This document shows positions 17,344 to 25,807 of a stretch of 64,000 nucleotides of DNA, in pieces. Source of the DNA: Streptomyces sp. NBC_00344 (GTDB lineage Bacteria; Actinomycetota; Actinomycetes; Streptomycetales; Streptomycetaceae); assembly GCF_036088315.1 (NCBI RefSeq), contig NZ_CP107996.1, positions 2,748,501 through 2,812,500 of the forward strand. Direction: 5' to 3'. Under the pieces are notes generated by a model, which did not search any database, was not told the origin of the DNA, and worked only from the letters and a program-made list of their open reading frames with translations. How positions within the stretch are numbered: the first letter of the stretch is position 1; each line of letters begins with the position of its first letter. The position numbers and the translations under genes were made by a program.

Positions 17344-18519
17344 ATGACCGTGACCAACTCCCGCCGCCCCGACTCCGGGCGGCCACCTCCCGCGCGCTTC
17401 GCCCTCGACCGGCACACCTGGAAGGAGATCGCGCATCTCCTGTCCAATCTGCCGACGGCGATCGCCGGTTTTGTTTACGCAGTGGTCATGGTTGCCACGG
17501 GCAGTGCTCTCGCGGTCACGGTGATCGGGCTGCCGCTGCTCGCCGCCGGTCTGCTGGGTGCGCGATGGCTCGGCAGGACGGAGCGGGCCCGGGCGCGGGC
17601 GCTGCTCGGGGTCGTGATCGAGGAGCCGAGCCCGCTGTTCGTCGAGCGCGACGGGGGGTTCCTGTCCAGGCTGTGGACGAGCCTGAAGGACCCGGTGGGC
17701 TGGCGAGCGGTGCTGTACGGATTCATTCGTCTGCCGTGGGGGGTGCTGACCTTCGGTCTGGTGATGCCCAGCCTGTTCGTCCTCTGGCCGGTGCTGCCGT
17801 TCATCGCGCGGGGTCTCACCACCGTGGACCGGGCGATGGTGCGCGGTCTGCTCTCCCCGTCCGACGAGCTGGAGCGCAGGATCGCCGAGCTGGAGTCGGA
17901 CCGCGGAGTGGTCGTGGACACCGCGGCCGCCGACCTGCGGCGCATCGAGCGCGATCTGCACGACGGCGCCCAGGCCCGGCTGGTCGCCCTTGCGATGGGG
18001 CTCGGGCTCGCGAAGGAGAAGCTGCTCGACGACCCGGACGCGGCCGCCGTGATGGTCGGTGAGGCGCACGGCGAGGTGAAGCTGGCTCTGCAGGAGCTCC
18101 GCGACCTGGCCCGCGGCATCCACCCCGCCGTACTGACCGACCGCGGCCTCGACGCGGCGCTCTCCTCGATCGCCTCACGCTGCACCGCCCCGGTGAAGGT
18201 CCGGGTGGACCTGACCGAGCGGCCGGCCCAGGCCATCGAGGGCATCGCGTACTTCACGGTCTCCGAACTGCTCCAGAACATCAGCAAGCACGCCCAGGCG
18301 CGTACCGCGTCCGTCGACGTCTGGCGCTCCGCCGACCGGCTGCTGATCCAGGTGCACGACGACGGACGGGGCGGGGCGAGCCTCGACGGCGGTACCGGCA
18401 TGTCGGGGCTCGCCGACCGCCTGGGCGCCGTGGACGGTCTCTTCGTACTGGAGTCCCCCGTCGGCGGGCCGACCACGGTGACGGCCGAGCTGCCCTGGCG
18501 GGACCGCGGCCGGGCCTGA
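17344..18519 (+). CDS. Sensor histidine kinase, HisKA_3 type, with membrane sensor domain (copy 1)
   Basis: A 391-residue kinase. An N-terminal membrane domain with four helices in two hairpins (residues about 30-75 and 115-155) is followed by a linker. The HisKA_3 dimerisation motif ERDLHDGAQARLVALAM has its phospho-acceptor His at residue 206. The HATPase part shows LLQNISKHAQA (N box) and DDGRGG (G1 box). There is no large extracellular loop, so it probably senses a membrane or intracellular cue. A second, paralogous kinase follows and only one response regulator is present. Start at ATG 17344; the ribosome binding site is weak. Confidence 0.92.
   Translation: MTVTNSRRPDSGRPPPARFALDRHTWKEIAHLLSNLPTAIAGFVYAVVMVATGSALAVTVIGLPLLAAGLLGARWLGRTERARARALLGVVIEEPSPLFVERDGGFLSRLWTSLKDPVGWRAVLYGFIRLPWGVLTFGLVMPSLFVLWPVLPFIARGLTTVDRAMVRGLLSPSDELERRIAELESDRGVVVDTAAADLRRIERDLHDGAQARLVALAMGLGLAKEKLLDDPDAAAVMVGEAHGEVKLALQELRDLARGIHPAVLTDRGLDAALSSIASRCTAPVKVRVDLTERPAQAIEGIAYFTVSELLQNISKHAQARTASVDVWRSADRLLIQVHDDGRGGASLDGGTGMSGLADRLGAVDGLFVLESPVGGPTTVTAELPWRDRGRA
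17885..17987 (+). repeat. 103-bp block identical to 19385-19487
   Basis: This block, covering the phospho-acceptor helix of kinase copy 1, is base-for-base identical to the matching part of copy 2 exactly 1,500 bp downstream, third codon positions included. The flanking sequence is much less similar. Confidence 0.95.
18085..18165 (+). repeat. 81-bp block identical to 19585-19665
   Basis: Second perfectly identical block between the two kinase genes, again at an offset of exactly 1,500 bp. It encodes the ALQELRDLARGIHPAVLTD region. Confidence 0.95.
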
Positions 18520-18536
18520 GCGCCCCGGCCCGGACC

Positions 18537-18598
18537 GCACCCCCCCGGGGGGGGGTGCGCCGGGCTCCCCACCCCCCGGGGGTGGGGAAAACCCCCGG
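18537..18598. terminator. Pair of extremely GC-rich hairpins between the two kinase genes
   Basis: GCACCCCCC followed by GGGGGGTGC (18537-18558, with three unpaired G) and TCCCCACCCCCC followed by GGGGGTGGGGA (about 18576-18598) form two adjacent hairpins. They probably attenuate or end transcription between kinase 1 and kinase 2. The long C and G runs also mark a spot prone to slippage. Confidence 0.55.
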
Positions 18599-18696
18599 TA
18601 GAAGACGGTGCTCCGCCTCATGGCCGCTGCCTGCCCGGCCCGGGACGATGAATGCGGATGAAGCGATCAGCCCAGCCGAGCAGAACGGAAGACGCC

Positions 18697-20007
18697 ATGG
18701 CCACGGACTACGGCATGCAGACGCGGGAGCACCGGATGCCCGCCGCTCTGCGCGCACCCTTCGAGGGACGCACCTGGCGCGAGTTCACCTATCTGATGCT
18801 GTCGCTGCCGATCAGCGTGGTGCTGTTCAGCTTCGCGATCACCCTGTTCTCTTTGGGTGCCGGCCTGGTGATCACCTTCCTCGGCATTCCGGTCCTGGCG
18901 GCCGGACTGGCGATGTGCCGGGGGTTCGGGGCGATGGAGCGGGCCCGAGCGAAGGCGCTGCTGAGGGTCGAGGTGGCGGCTCCGGCTCCGGTGCGGGGCA
19001 GGACCCGCGGTCTGATGCCGTGGGTGGGCGCGGTGCTGAAGAGCGGTGCCTCCTGGCGTCATCTGGTCTATTCGCTGATCCACTTCCCCTGGGCGGTCTT
19101 CGCCTTCTGTGTCTCGCTGACCCTCTGGGCGTACGCCTGGGCCATGTTCACCTATCCGCTGTGGCAGTGGGTCTTCCCGCTGTACACCGGCACCGGCGGC
19201 ATACAGCTGTACGGCGACACACATCACAGCGTCTACCTCGACAACCCCTTCGAGATCACCCTGACCAGCCTGTCCGGTCTGCTTCTCGTGCTCGCCACGC
19301 CCTGGGTGATCCGCGGTCTCGCGAGTGTCGACCGGCTGATGGTCGCCGGGCTGCTCGGCCCGTCGCGGCTGGACAGCAGGGTGACCGAGCTGGAGTCGGA
19401 CCGCGGAGTGGTCGTGGACACCGCGGCCGCCGACCTGCGGCGCATCGAGCGCGATCTGCACGACGGCGCCCAGGCCCGGCTGGTCGCGCTCGCGATGGAC
19501 CTCGGGCTCGCCAAGGAGAAGCTGACAGCGGATCCGGAAGCCGCCGCCCGGATGGTCGACGAGGCGCACGGCGAGGTGAAGATCGCTCTGCAGGAGCTCC
19601 GCGACCTGGCCCGCGGCATCCACCCCGCCGTACTGACCGACCGCGGCCTCGACGCGGCGCTCTCCGCCGTGGCCTCCCGCTGCACGGTGCCGGTGCAGGT
19701 GGAGGTGGACCTTCCGGCCAGGCCGGCCGCGGCCATCGAGGGCATCGCGTACTTCACGGTCTCCGAGCTGCTGCAGAACATCAGCAAGCACGCCCGGGCG
19801 ACGCGGGCCGGCGTGGATGTCTGGCGGGTGGACGACCGGATCATGCTCCAGGTCACCGACGACGGCAGGGGCGGCGCGGACACCAGCGCCGGCAGCGGTC
19901 TGGCCGGGCTCGCCGAGCGGCTGGACGCCGTCGACGGACTCCTGGTCGTCGACTCGCCCCCCGGCGGCCCGACCACGATCATCGCGGAACTGCCCTGGCG
20001 CGACTGA
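18697..20007 (+). CDS. Sensor histidine kinase, HisKA_3 type, with membrane sensor domain (copy 2)
   Basis: A 436-residue paralogue of the preceding kinase. It has the same architecture: four N-terminal membrane helices, HisKA_3 motif with His255 (ERDLHDGAQARLVALAMDL) and HATPase with LLQNISKHARA and DDGRGG. The membrane domain has a longer second loop between the hairpins (WQWVFPLYTGTGGIQLYGD region), so the sensed signal may differ from copy 1. The ATG at 18697 has GGAAG upstream. An in-frame ATG at 18652 would add 15 residues and cannot be excluded. The DNA shares two perfectly identical blocks with copy 1. It is followed 321 bp later by the response regulator. Confidence 0.9.
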   Translation: MATDYGMQTREHRMPAALRAPFEGRTWREFTYLMLSLPISVVLFSFAITLFSLGAGLVITFLGIPVLAAGLAMCRGFGAMERARAKALLRVEVAAPAPVRGRTRGLMPWVGAVLKSGASWRHLVYSLIHFPWAVFAFCVSLTLWAYAWAMFTYPLWQWVFPLYTGTGGIQLYGDTHHSVYLDNPFEITLTSLSGLLLVLATPWVIRGLASVDRLMVAGLLGPSRLDSRVTELESDRGVVVDTAAADLRRIERDLHDGAQARLVALAMDLGLAKEKLTADPEAAARMVDEAHGEVKIALQELRDLARGIHPAVLTDRGLDAALSAVASRCTVPVQVEVDLPARPAAAIEGIAYFTVSELLQNISKHARATRAGVDVWRVDDRIMLQVTDDGRGGADTSAGSGLAGLAERLDAVDGLLVVDSPPGGPTTIIAELPWRD

Positions 20008-20328
20008 CCGGCCCGCCGGCCCGGTGGCCGGAACCCACCGCGGTCGGATGCCACTGCGGCCGGAACCCGCCGCGGCCAGGTCCCACCGGCATCAGGTCCC
20101 ACCGGCATCAGGCCTCACCACGTACCCCGGCATGCCCGAAGGCGTCTCCTCCCGTCCCCGGAAGCGCCCCTGTGCGCCCCTTCGGACCGGATGATCCGCC
20201 CGCCTCTGCGGGCGTGACCGATCCGGTCACTGTCCTCGTCACGGCCCATACGGCTTCCGATGCTGGGATGCTGTCAGGACAGGGCGGGAACTATCGACAA
20301 CGGGGGCTTCAGCGTCGTGGAGGACAGA
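20008..20328. other. Intergenic region with a duplicated 16-bp unit
   Basis: This 321-bp gap precedes the response regulator gene. It holds two perfect tandem copies of CAGGTCCCACCGGCAT (20077-20092 and 20093-20108) with diverged related words just before. I see no open reading frame with coding character and no clear promoter. A promoter for the regulator would be expected near 20230-20300. Confidence 0.6.
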
Positions 20329-20988
20329 GTGCGAGTGGTCATCGCCGAGGATTCAGTGCTGCTCAGGGAGGGCCTGACCCGGCTGCTGACCGATCTCGGT
20401 CATGACGTCGTCGCCGGCGTCGGGGATGCGGAAGCGCTGATCAAAACGGTCGGGGATCTCGCGGCGCAGGAGATCCCGCCCGATGTGGTGGTCGCGGACG
20501 TCCGGATGCCGCCGACCCACACCGACGAGGGGGTCCGGGCCGCGGTCCAGCTGCGCAGGGACCATCCCGGGATCGGAGTGCTGGTCCTCTCGCAGTACGT
20601 CGAGGAGCAGTACGCGACCGAGCTGCTCGCCGGCTCGAGCAGGGGCGTGGGCTACCTGCTGAAGGACCGGGTCGCCGAGGTCAGGGAGTTCGTGGACGCC
20701 GTGGTACGGGTGGCCCAGGGCGGGACGGCTCTCGACCCCGAGGTGGTGGCGCAGCTGCTGGGCCGCAGCCGCAAGCAGGACGTACTCGCCGGGCTGACAC
20801 CGCGCGAGCGCGAGGTACTCGGCCTGATGGCGGAGGGCCGGACGAATTCGGCGGTCGCCAAACAGCTGGTGGTCAGCGACGGCGCGGTCGAGAAGCACGT
20901 CAGCAATATCTTCCTGAAGCTCGGCCTGTCACCCAGTGACGGAGATCACCGCAGGGTCCTCGCGGTGCTGACTTATCTGAGGTCCTGA
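20329..20988 (+). CDS. LuxR/NarL-family response regulator
   Basis: A 219-residue two-domain regulator. The receiver domain starts VRVVIAEDSVLLREGL (acidic pair E-D) and has the phospho-acceptor Asp57 in VVVADVRMP and the conserved Lys in YLLKDRV. The C-terminal HTH is of LuxR type: LTPREREVLGLMAEG, then SDGAVEKHVSNIFLKLGL. I chose the GTG at 20329, which places GGAGGA five bases upstream and begins at the receiver's first strand. In-frame GTGs further upstream are possible. It is the only regulator for two adjacent kinases and sits directly upstream of korAB. Confidence 0.92.
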   Translation: MRVVIAEDSVLLREGLTRLLTDLGHDVVAGVGDAEALIKTVGDLAAQEIPPDVVVADVRMPPTHTDEGVRAAVQLRRDHPGIGVLVLSQYVEEQYATELLAGSSRGVGYLLKDRVAEVREFVDAVVRVAQGGTALDPEVVAQLLGRSRKQDVLAGLTPREREVLGLMAEGRTNSAVAKQLVVSDGAVEKHVSNIFLKLGLSPSDGDHRRVLAVLTYLRS

Positions 20989-21273
20989 CGAGCTGACTGC
21001 CCGTCAGATCCCGGGCCGGGCGGTCGTCCGGTACTCGAGGTGACCGTGCGAGAGTCCTGCCTCCAAGGACGATCGAGCGGTGTCGGCACGCGTGGCCGGG
21101 GAAGAGCCGAGGGGCGATTTAACCGTGGCAGAACAGGGCAGTGGGACGTCTCAACCGGGCGTCCAGCATATGAGCCTTCCGGGGAAGGCCACCCTTACCG
21201 ACGTAGGGTGGTGCGCGGTGTGCCCGGCCGGCCGGGCACATCCGAGCAGCCGCCTCGAGGGAGGTCCAGTTCA

Positions 21274-23229
21274 GTGACCAGCCAGGTCAGTAGCCCAGCC
21301 GAGCGTGCCGACGGAGCCGATGAGGCCATGGTCGGGGAACAGCGCGCCCCTCTGCTGGACAGTCAGAATCCCCAAGCCAAAGAGGTCCGCCGGCTCAACC
21401 GGGTGATCATCCGGTTCGCCGGGGACTCAGGTGACGGGATGCAGCTCACCGGGGACCGGTTCACCTCGGAAACCGCGTCGTTCGGCAACGATCTCTCCAC
21501 CCTGCCGAACTTCCCGGCCGAGATCCGCGCCCCTGCCGGCACCCTGCCGGGCGTTTCCTCGTTCCAGCTGCACTTCGCGGACCACGACATCCTCACGCCG
21601 GGTGACGCGCCGAACGTGCTGGTCGCGATGAACCCGGCGGCCCTGAAGGCGAACATCGCGGATGTGCCGCGGGGTGCGGACATCATCGTGAACACGGATG
21701 AGTTCACCAAGCGCCCGATGGCCAAGGTCGGCTACGAGGTCAGCCCGCTGGAGGACGGCTCGCTCGAGGCGTACCAGATCCACCCGGTGCCGCTGACGAC
21801 GCTGACGATCGAGGCACTGAAGGAGTTCGGGCTCTCCCGCAAGGAGGCCGAACGGTCCAAGAACATGTTCGCGCTGGGGTTGCTCTCCTGGATGTACCAC
21901 CGGCCCACCGAGGGCACCGAGAGCTTCCTGCGGACCAAGTTCGCCAAGAAGCCGCAGATCGCCGAGGCGAACGTCGCGGCCTTCCGGGCCGGATGGAATT
22001 TCGGTGAGACCACCGAGGACTTCGCGGTCAGCTACGAGGTCGAGCCCGCATCGGCCGCGTTCCCCACCGGGACCTACCGCAACATCTCCGGGAATCTCGC
22101 CCTCTCCTACGGCCTGATCGCCGCGGGCCGGCAGGCTGATCTGCCGCTCTACCTCGGCTCCTACCCGATCACCCCGGCATCCGACATCCTCCACGAGCTG
22201 TCGAAGCACAAGAACTTCGGTGTGCGGACGTTCCAGGCCGAGGACGAGATCGCCGGCATCGGCGCCGCGCTCGGTGCCGCGTTCGGCGGTTCGCTGGCGG
22301 TGACCACCACGTCGGGCCCCGGTGTGGCGCTCAAGTCGGAGACCATCGGGCTCGCGGTGTCGCTCGAGCTGCCGCTGCTGATCATCGACATCCAGCGCGG
22401 CGGGCCCTCCACCGGCCTGCCCACCAAGACCGAGCAGGCGGATCTGCTCCAGGCGATGTACGGACGCAACGGCGAGGCACCCGTGCCGGTCGTCGCACCG
22501 AGGACACCCGCCGACTGTTTCGACGCCGCCATCGACGCCGCCAGGATCGCGCTCACCTACCGGACACCGGTCTTTCTGCTCTCCGACGGCTACCTCGCCA
22601 ACGGCTCCGAGCCCTGGCGAATCCCCGAGGTGGACGAACTCCCGGACCTGCGCGTGCAGTTCGCGAGCGGCCCCAATCACGAGCTGGCCGACGGCACCGA
22701 GGTCTTCTGGCCGTACAAGCGTGATCCCCACACGCTCGCGCGCCCCTGGGCGGTGCCCGGAACACCGGGTCTCGAGCACCGGATCGGCGGCATCGAGAAG
22801 CAGGACGGCACGGGCAACATCTCCTACGACCCGGCCAACCACGACTTCATGGTCCGCACCCGCCAGGCCAAGATCGACGGGGTACTGGTCCCCGACGTCG
22901 AGGTCGACGACCCCGACGGCGCCAGGACCCTGGTCCTCGGCTGGGGTTCCACCTACGGCCCGATCACCGCGGCCGTCCGCCGGCTGCGCGCCGACGGAAT
23001 CCCGATCGCGCAGGCCCATCTGCGCCACCTCAACCCCTTCCCGCGCAATCTCGGGGACGTGCTCGCGCGGTACGACAAGGTCGTGGTGCCCGAGATGAAC
23101 CTCGGTCAGCTCGCCATCCTGATCCGGGCGAAGTACCTGGTGGACGCCATCTCGTACAACCAGGTCAACGGAATGCCGTTCAAGGCCGAGCAGCTTGCCA
23201 CGGCTCTCAAGGAGGCCAACGATGCCTGA
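21274..23229 (+). CDS. korA: 2-oxoacid:ferredoxin oxidoreductase, alpha (fused gamma-alpha) subunit
   Basis: A 651-residue subunit of the thiamine-dependent enzyme that converts 2-oxoglutarate (or a related 2-oxoacid) plus CoA into the acyl-CoA, CO2 and reduced ferredoxin. The N-terminal third is the gamma domain (RFAGDSGDGMQLTGDRF). The rest is the alpha domain, with SYPITPASDILHELSKHK and a CoA/pyrophosphate-binding end. The GTG start at 21274 has GGGAGG upstream. The longer open frame back to 21040 has no family resemblance. The stop overlaps korB by eight bases. This gamma-alpha fusion with a separate beta subunit is the actinobacterial form, known in mycobacteria as KorAB. Confidence 0.93.
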   Translation: MTSQVSSPAERADGADEAMVGEQRAPLLDSQNPQAKEVRRLNRVIIRFAGDSGDGMQLTGDRFTSETASFGNDLSTLPNFPAEIRAPAGTLPGVSSFQLHFADHDILTPGDAPNVLVAMNPAALKANIADVPRGADIIVNTDEFTKRPMAKVGYEVSPLEDGSLEAYQIHPVPLTTLTIEALKEFGLSRKEAERSKNMFALGLLSWMYHRPTEGTESFLRTKFAKKPQIAEANVAAFRAGWNFGETTEDFAVSYEVEPASAAFPTGTYRNISGNLALSYGLIAAGRQADLPLYLGSYPITPASDILHELSKHKNFGVRTFQAEDEIAGIGAALGAAFGGSLAVTTTSGPGVALKSETIGLAVSLELPLLIIDIQRGGPSTGLPTKTEQADLLQAMYGRNGEAPVPVVAPRTPADCFDAAIDAARIALTYRTPVFLLSDGYLANGSEPWRIPEVDELPDLRVQFASGPNHELADGTEVFWPYKRDPHTLARPWAVPGTPGLEHRIGGIEKQDGTGNISYDPANHDFMVRTRQAKIDGVLVPDVEVDDPDGARTLVLGWGSTYGPITAAVRRLRADGIPIAQAHLRHLNPFPRNLGDVLARYDKVVVPEMNLGQLAILIRAKYLVDAISYNQVNGMPFKAEQLATALKEANDA

Positions 23230-24271
23230 GTCCCTGAAGCTGGTGCCCAAGGCCGAGGCCAAGCAGTCCATGAAGGACTTCAAGTCCGACCAGGAAGTGC
23301 GCTGGTGCCCCGGCTGCGGCGACTACGCGGTTCTCGCCGCCGTTCAGGGCTTCATGCCCGATCTCGGCCTGGCGAAGGAGAACATCGTCTTCGTCTCCGG
23401 AATCGGCTGCTCATCGCGCTTCCCGTACTACATGAACACCTACGGGATGCATTCCATCCACGGCCGTGCCCCGGCCATCGCGACCGGCCTCGCCTCGTCC
23501 AGGCGGGACCTGAGTGTCTGGGTGGTCACCGGGGACGGCGACGCCCTGTCCATCGGGGGCAACCACCTCATCCACGCCCTGCGACGTAACGTCAATCTGA
23601 AGATCCTGCTGTTCAACAACAGGATCTACGGCCTGACCAAGGGGCAGTACTCCCCCACGTCCGAGGTCGGCAAGATCACCAAGTCCACCCCGATGGGCTC
23701 CCTGGACTCCCCGTTCAACCCGGTCTCGCTGGCCATCGGCGCCGAGGCGTCCTTCGTCGCCCGCACCGTCGACTCCGACCGCAAGCACCTCACCAGCGTG
23801 CTGCGCGCGGCGGCCGACCACCCGGGCACGGCACTGGTGGAGATCTACCAGAACTGCAACATCTTCAACGACGGCGCCTTCGAGGTACTGAAGGACAAGG
23901 AACAGGCCGAAGAGGCCGTCATCCGCCTCGAACACGGGCAGCCGATCCGATTCGGCGCCGACCGGTCGAAGGGTGTCGTGCGGAATCACTCCACCGGCGA
24001 TCTGGAGGTCGTCACGGTCACCCCGGAGAACGAGTCGCACATCCTGGTCCATGACGCGCACGCCACGTCACCGACCACTGCCTTCGCACTCTCGCGCCTC
24101 GCCGACCCGGACACCCTGCATCACACACCGATCGGCGTCTTCCGCGATGCCGACCGGCCGGTCTACGACACCCTGATGTCCGACCAGCTGGAGAGCGCGG
24201 TGGAGCAGAAGGGCAAGGGCGACCTCGGGGCGCTGCTCGCCGGCAGTGACACCTGGACGGTCGCGGGCTGA
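23222..24271 (+). CDS. korB: 2-oxoacid:ferredoxin oxidoreductase, beta subunit
   Basis: A 349-residue thiamine diphosphate-binding subunit. RWCPGCGDYAVL supplies a CxxC for the [4Fe-4S] cluster, and VVTGDGDALSIGGNH (GDGD...N) is the metal/TPP motif. The start ATG at 23222 is preceded by AAGGAGG and lies inside the end of korA. A later Cys (YQNCNIF) is a likely further cluster ligand. The alpha/beta pair has no dedicated ferredoxin gene next to it. Reduced ferredoxin could feed the nearby partial complex I (inference). Confidence 0.93.
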   Translation: MPESLKLVPKAEAKQSMKDFKSDQEVRWCPGCGDYAVLAAVQGFMPDLGLAKENIVFVSGIGCSSRFPYYMNTYGMHSIHGRAPAIATGLASSRRDLSVWVVTGDGDALSIGGNHLIHALRRNVNLKILLFNNRIYGLTKGQYSPTSEVGKITKSTPMGSLDSPFNPVSLAIGAEASFVARTVDSDRKHLTSVLRAAADHPGTALVEIYQNCNIFNDGAFEVLKDKEQAEEAVIRLEHGQPIRFGADRSKGVVRNHSTGDLEVVTVTPENESHILVHDAHATSPTTAFALSRLADPDTLHHTPIGVFRDADRPVYDTLMSDQLESAVEQKGKGDLGALLAGSDTWTVAG

Positions 24272-24294
24272 CCTGCGAAACGGCATCACCCGAC

Positions 24295-24355
24295 CGGGGC
24301 CCGGCCCTGTTCCGTCAGACGCTGTTCCGCGTCCGTCGGTCAGGGCCGGGCCCCG
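24295..24355. terminator. Shared 15-bp inverted repeat between korB and the HxlR gene
   Basis: CGGGGCCCGGCCCTG (24295-24309) is perfectly complementary to 24341-24355 across a 31-nt loop. It lies after korB (plus) and covers the stop codon and last residues of the convergent HxlR gene (minus), so one structure can end both transcripts. Confidence 0.7.
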
Positions 24356-24714
24356 TCGTACGCCTCGCGCGCCGTGAACACCTCGTCGAGCCGCCGCTCG
24401 GTCCAGCGCGCCAGCCCCCACACCTGCTCGGCGGCCTCCCGGCCCAGCGGGGTCAGGGTGTAGTCCACCCGTGGCGGGATCACCGGCTTGGCGTCTCGGT
24501 GCACAAAACCGTCACGCTCCAGCGTGCGCAGCGTCTGCGCAAGCATCTTCTCGCTCACCCCGCCCACCTCTCGGCGCAGCTCGCTGAAGCGGTACGAGCG
24601 CTCCAGCAGAGCGGCGAGCACCAGCACACCCCAGCGGCTGGTGACGTGCTCCAGCACCAGACGCGAGGGACACATCGGGCGGTTGACGTCGGGCTTCGCG
24701 TTGCTTACGGCCAT
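24340..24714 (-). CDS. HxlR-family winged-helix regulator
   Basis: A 124-residue transcription factor. The family signature is complete: MCPSRLVLEHVTSRWGVLVLAALL, then RFSELRREVGGVSEKMLAQTLRTLERDGFV and VDYTLTPLGREA. The N-terminal Cys (MCPS) is the redox or electrophile-sensing residue in several HxlR proteins. The gene is transcribed away from the NmrA-like oxidoreductase across a 107-bp gap that holds an inverted repeat. That is the standard arrangement for a regulator controlling its divergent target. Confidence 0.92.
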   Translation of the reverse strand: MAVSNAKPDVNRPMCPSRLVLEHVTSRWGVLVLAALLERSYRFSELRREVGGVSEKMLAQTLRTLERDGFVHRDAKPVIPPRVDYTLTPLGREAAEQVWGLARWTERRLDEVFTAREAYDGARP

Positions 24715-24717
24715 ACC

Positions 24718-24742
24718 AGTACCTTACTTCAAAGTGGGTACT
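24718..24742. promoter_or_regulatory. Candidate HxlR operator
   Basis: AGTACC (24718-24723) and GGTACT (24737-24742) form a perfect inverted repeat with a 13-bp spacer, starting 4 bp upstream of the HxlR gene in the divergent promoter region. A second palindrome, TAGCGCTA, lies at 24753-24760. The half-site spacing is typical of dimeric winged-helix regulators. Confidence 0.55.
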
Positions 24743-24821
24743 TTCATTTGGTTAGCGCTAGCTTTACGGTGGGTTCCAGAGCGCATCGACCACCATAAAA
24801 CGCACCAAAGGAGAAGAGCCC

Positions 24822-25676
24822 ATGGCCATCGTCGTCACCGGAGCCACCGGAGCCCTCGGCCGTCTCGTCATCGACGAGCTGCTCACCAAGGTCCCCGCCG
24901 ACCGCATCGCCGCCGTCGTCCGCAACAAGGAGAAGGCGGCGGATCTGGCGGCACGCGGCATCGAGGTGCGGATCGCCGACTACGACGAGCCGGCCACGCT
25001 GGCCGGCGTCTTCCACGCCGGTGACCGGGTCCTGCTGATCTCGGCCAGCGAAGTCGGCCGGCGCGTCCCGCAGCACACCGCGGTGATCGACGCGGCCAAG
25101 GCGGCCGGTGTCGCCCAGCTCGCGTACACCGGTGTCCTGGGCGGCCCGGACGCCGACTTCCAGCTGGCCGCCGAACACAAGGTGACCGAGCAGCTGATCC
25201 TCGACTCCGGACTCCCGCACACCTTCCTGCGCAACGGCTGGTACAGCGAGAACTACACCGCCAATCTCGCCCCGGTGCTCGAGCACGGCGCGGTCGTGGC
25301 CAGCGCGGGCGAGGGCCGCGTCGCCTCGGCCGCCCGGGCCGACTACGCGGCTGCCGCGGCCACCGTCCTCGTCACCGACGGACATCTGGGCAGGACATAC
25401 GAACTGAGCGGCGACCGGGCCTGGTCCTTCGCCGAATACGCGGCCGAGGTCTCCAGGGCGTCCGGCAAGGAGATCACCTACCGCGACGTCCCGGCCGCCG
25501 CACACCAGGAGATCCTGGTCGGCGCGGGCCTGCCCGAGGCCTTCGCCGCGGTACTGGTGGACGTCGACGCCGCCATCGGGCGCGGCCTGCTGGCCGGCAC
25601 GAGCGGCGATCTCGCCCGGCTCACCGGCCGCCCCAGCACCCCCATCGCCACCACGATCGCGGCGGCCATCGGCTGA
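24822..25676 (+). CDS. NmrA/QorB-like NAD(P)H-dependent oxidoreductase
   Basis: A 284-residue protein of the atypical SDR family near quinone oxidoreductase 2 (QorB/YtfG). The Rossmann start MAIVVTGATGALGRLV holds the GxxGxxG loop. LISASEVGRR, YTGVLGGPDADFQLAAEHK and HTFLRNGWYSENY match the QorB signature regions. The start has a clear AAAGGAGAAG site. It probably reduces quinones or aldehydes and is probably induced through the divergent HxlR regulator. HxlR-QorB-type pairs commonly respond to electrophiles (family knowledge). Confidence 0.88.
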   Translation: MAIVVTGATGALGRLVIDELLTKVPADRIAAVVRNKEKAADLAARGIEVRIADYDEPATLAGVFHAGDRVLLISASEVGRRVPQHTAVIDAAKAAGVAQLAYTGVLGGPDADFQLAAEHKVTEQLILDSGLPHTFLRNGWYSENYTANLAPVLEHGAVVASAGEGRVASAARADYAAAAATVLVTDGHLGRTYELSGDRAWSFAEYAAEVSRASGKEITYRDVPAAAHQEILVGAGLPEAFAAVLVDVDAAIGRGLLAGTSGDLARLTGRPSTPIATTIAAAIG

Positions 25677-25717
25677 TATCGCGACCGCCTCCTGCCGACC
25701 TCACGACCGCTCTCGTA

Positions 25718-25773
25718 TGTCATGACCGTATAGCGGTACGGACATGACAGCCGGGCCCTCCTGCCGCTACCTT
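25718..25773 (+). promoter_or_regulatory. Inverted repeat overlapping the likely -35 of rarD
   Basis: TGTCATGACCGTA (25718-25730) and TACGGACATGACA (25737-25749) pair at 12 of 13 positions around a 6-bp spacer. The last six bases, ATGACA (25744-25749), resemble a -35 element, and TACCTT (25768-25773) lies 18 bp downstream as a -10. The rarD start is 35 bp further on. Confidence 0.5.
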
Positions 25774-25807
25774 CGACTGGTTGCCGGACGACTTCAGAGG
25801 GGGGCCC

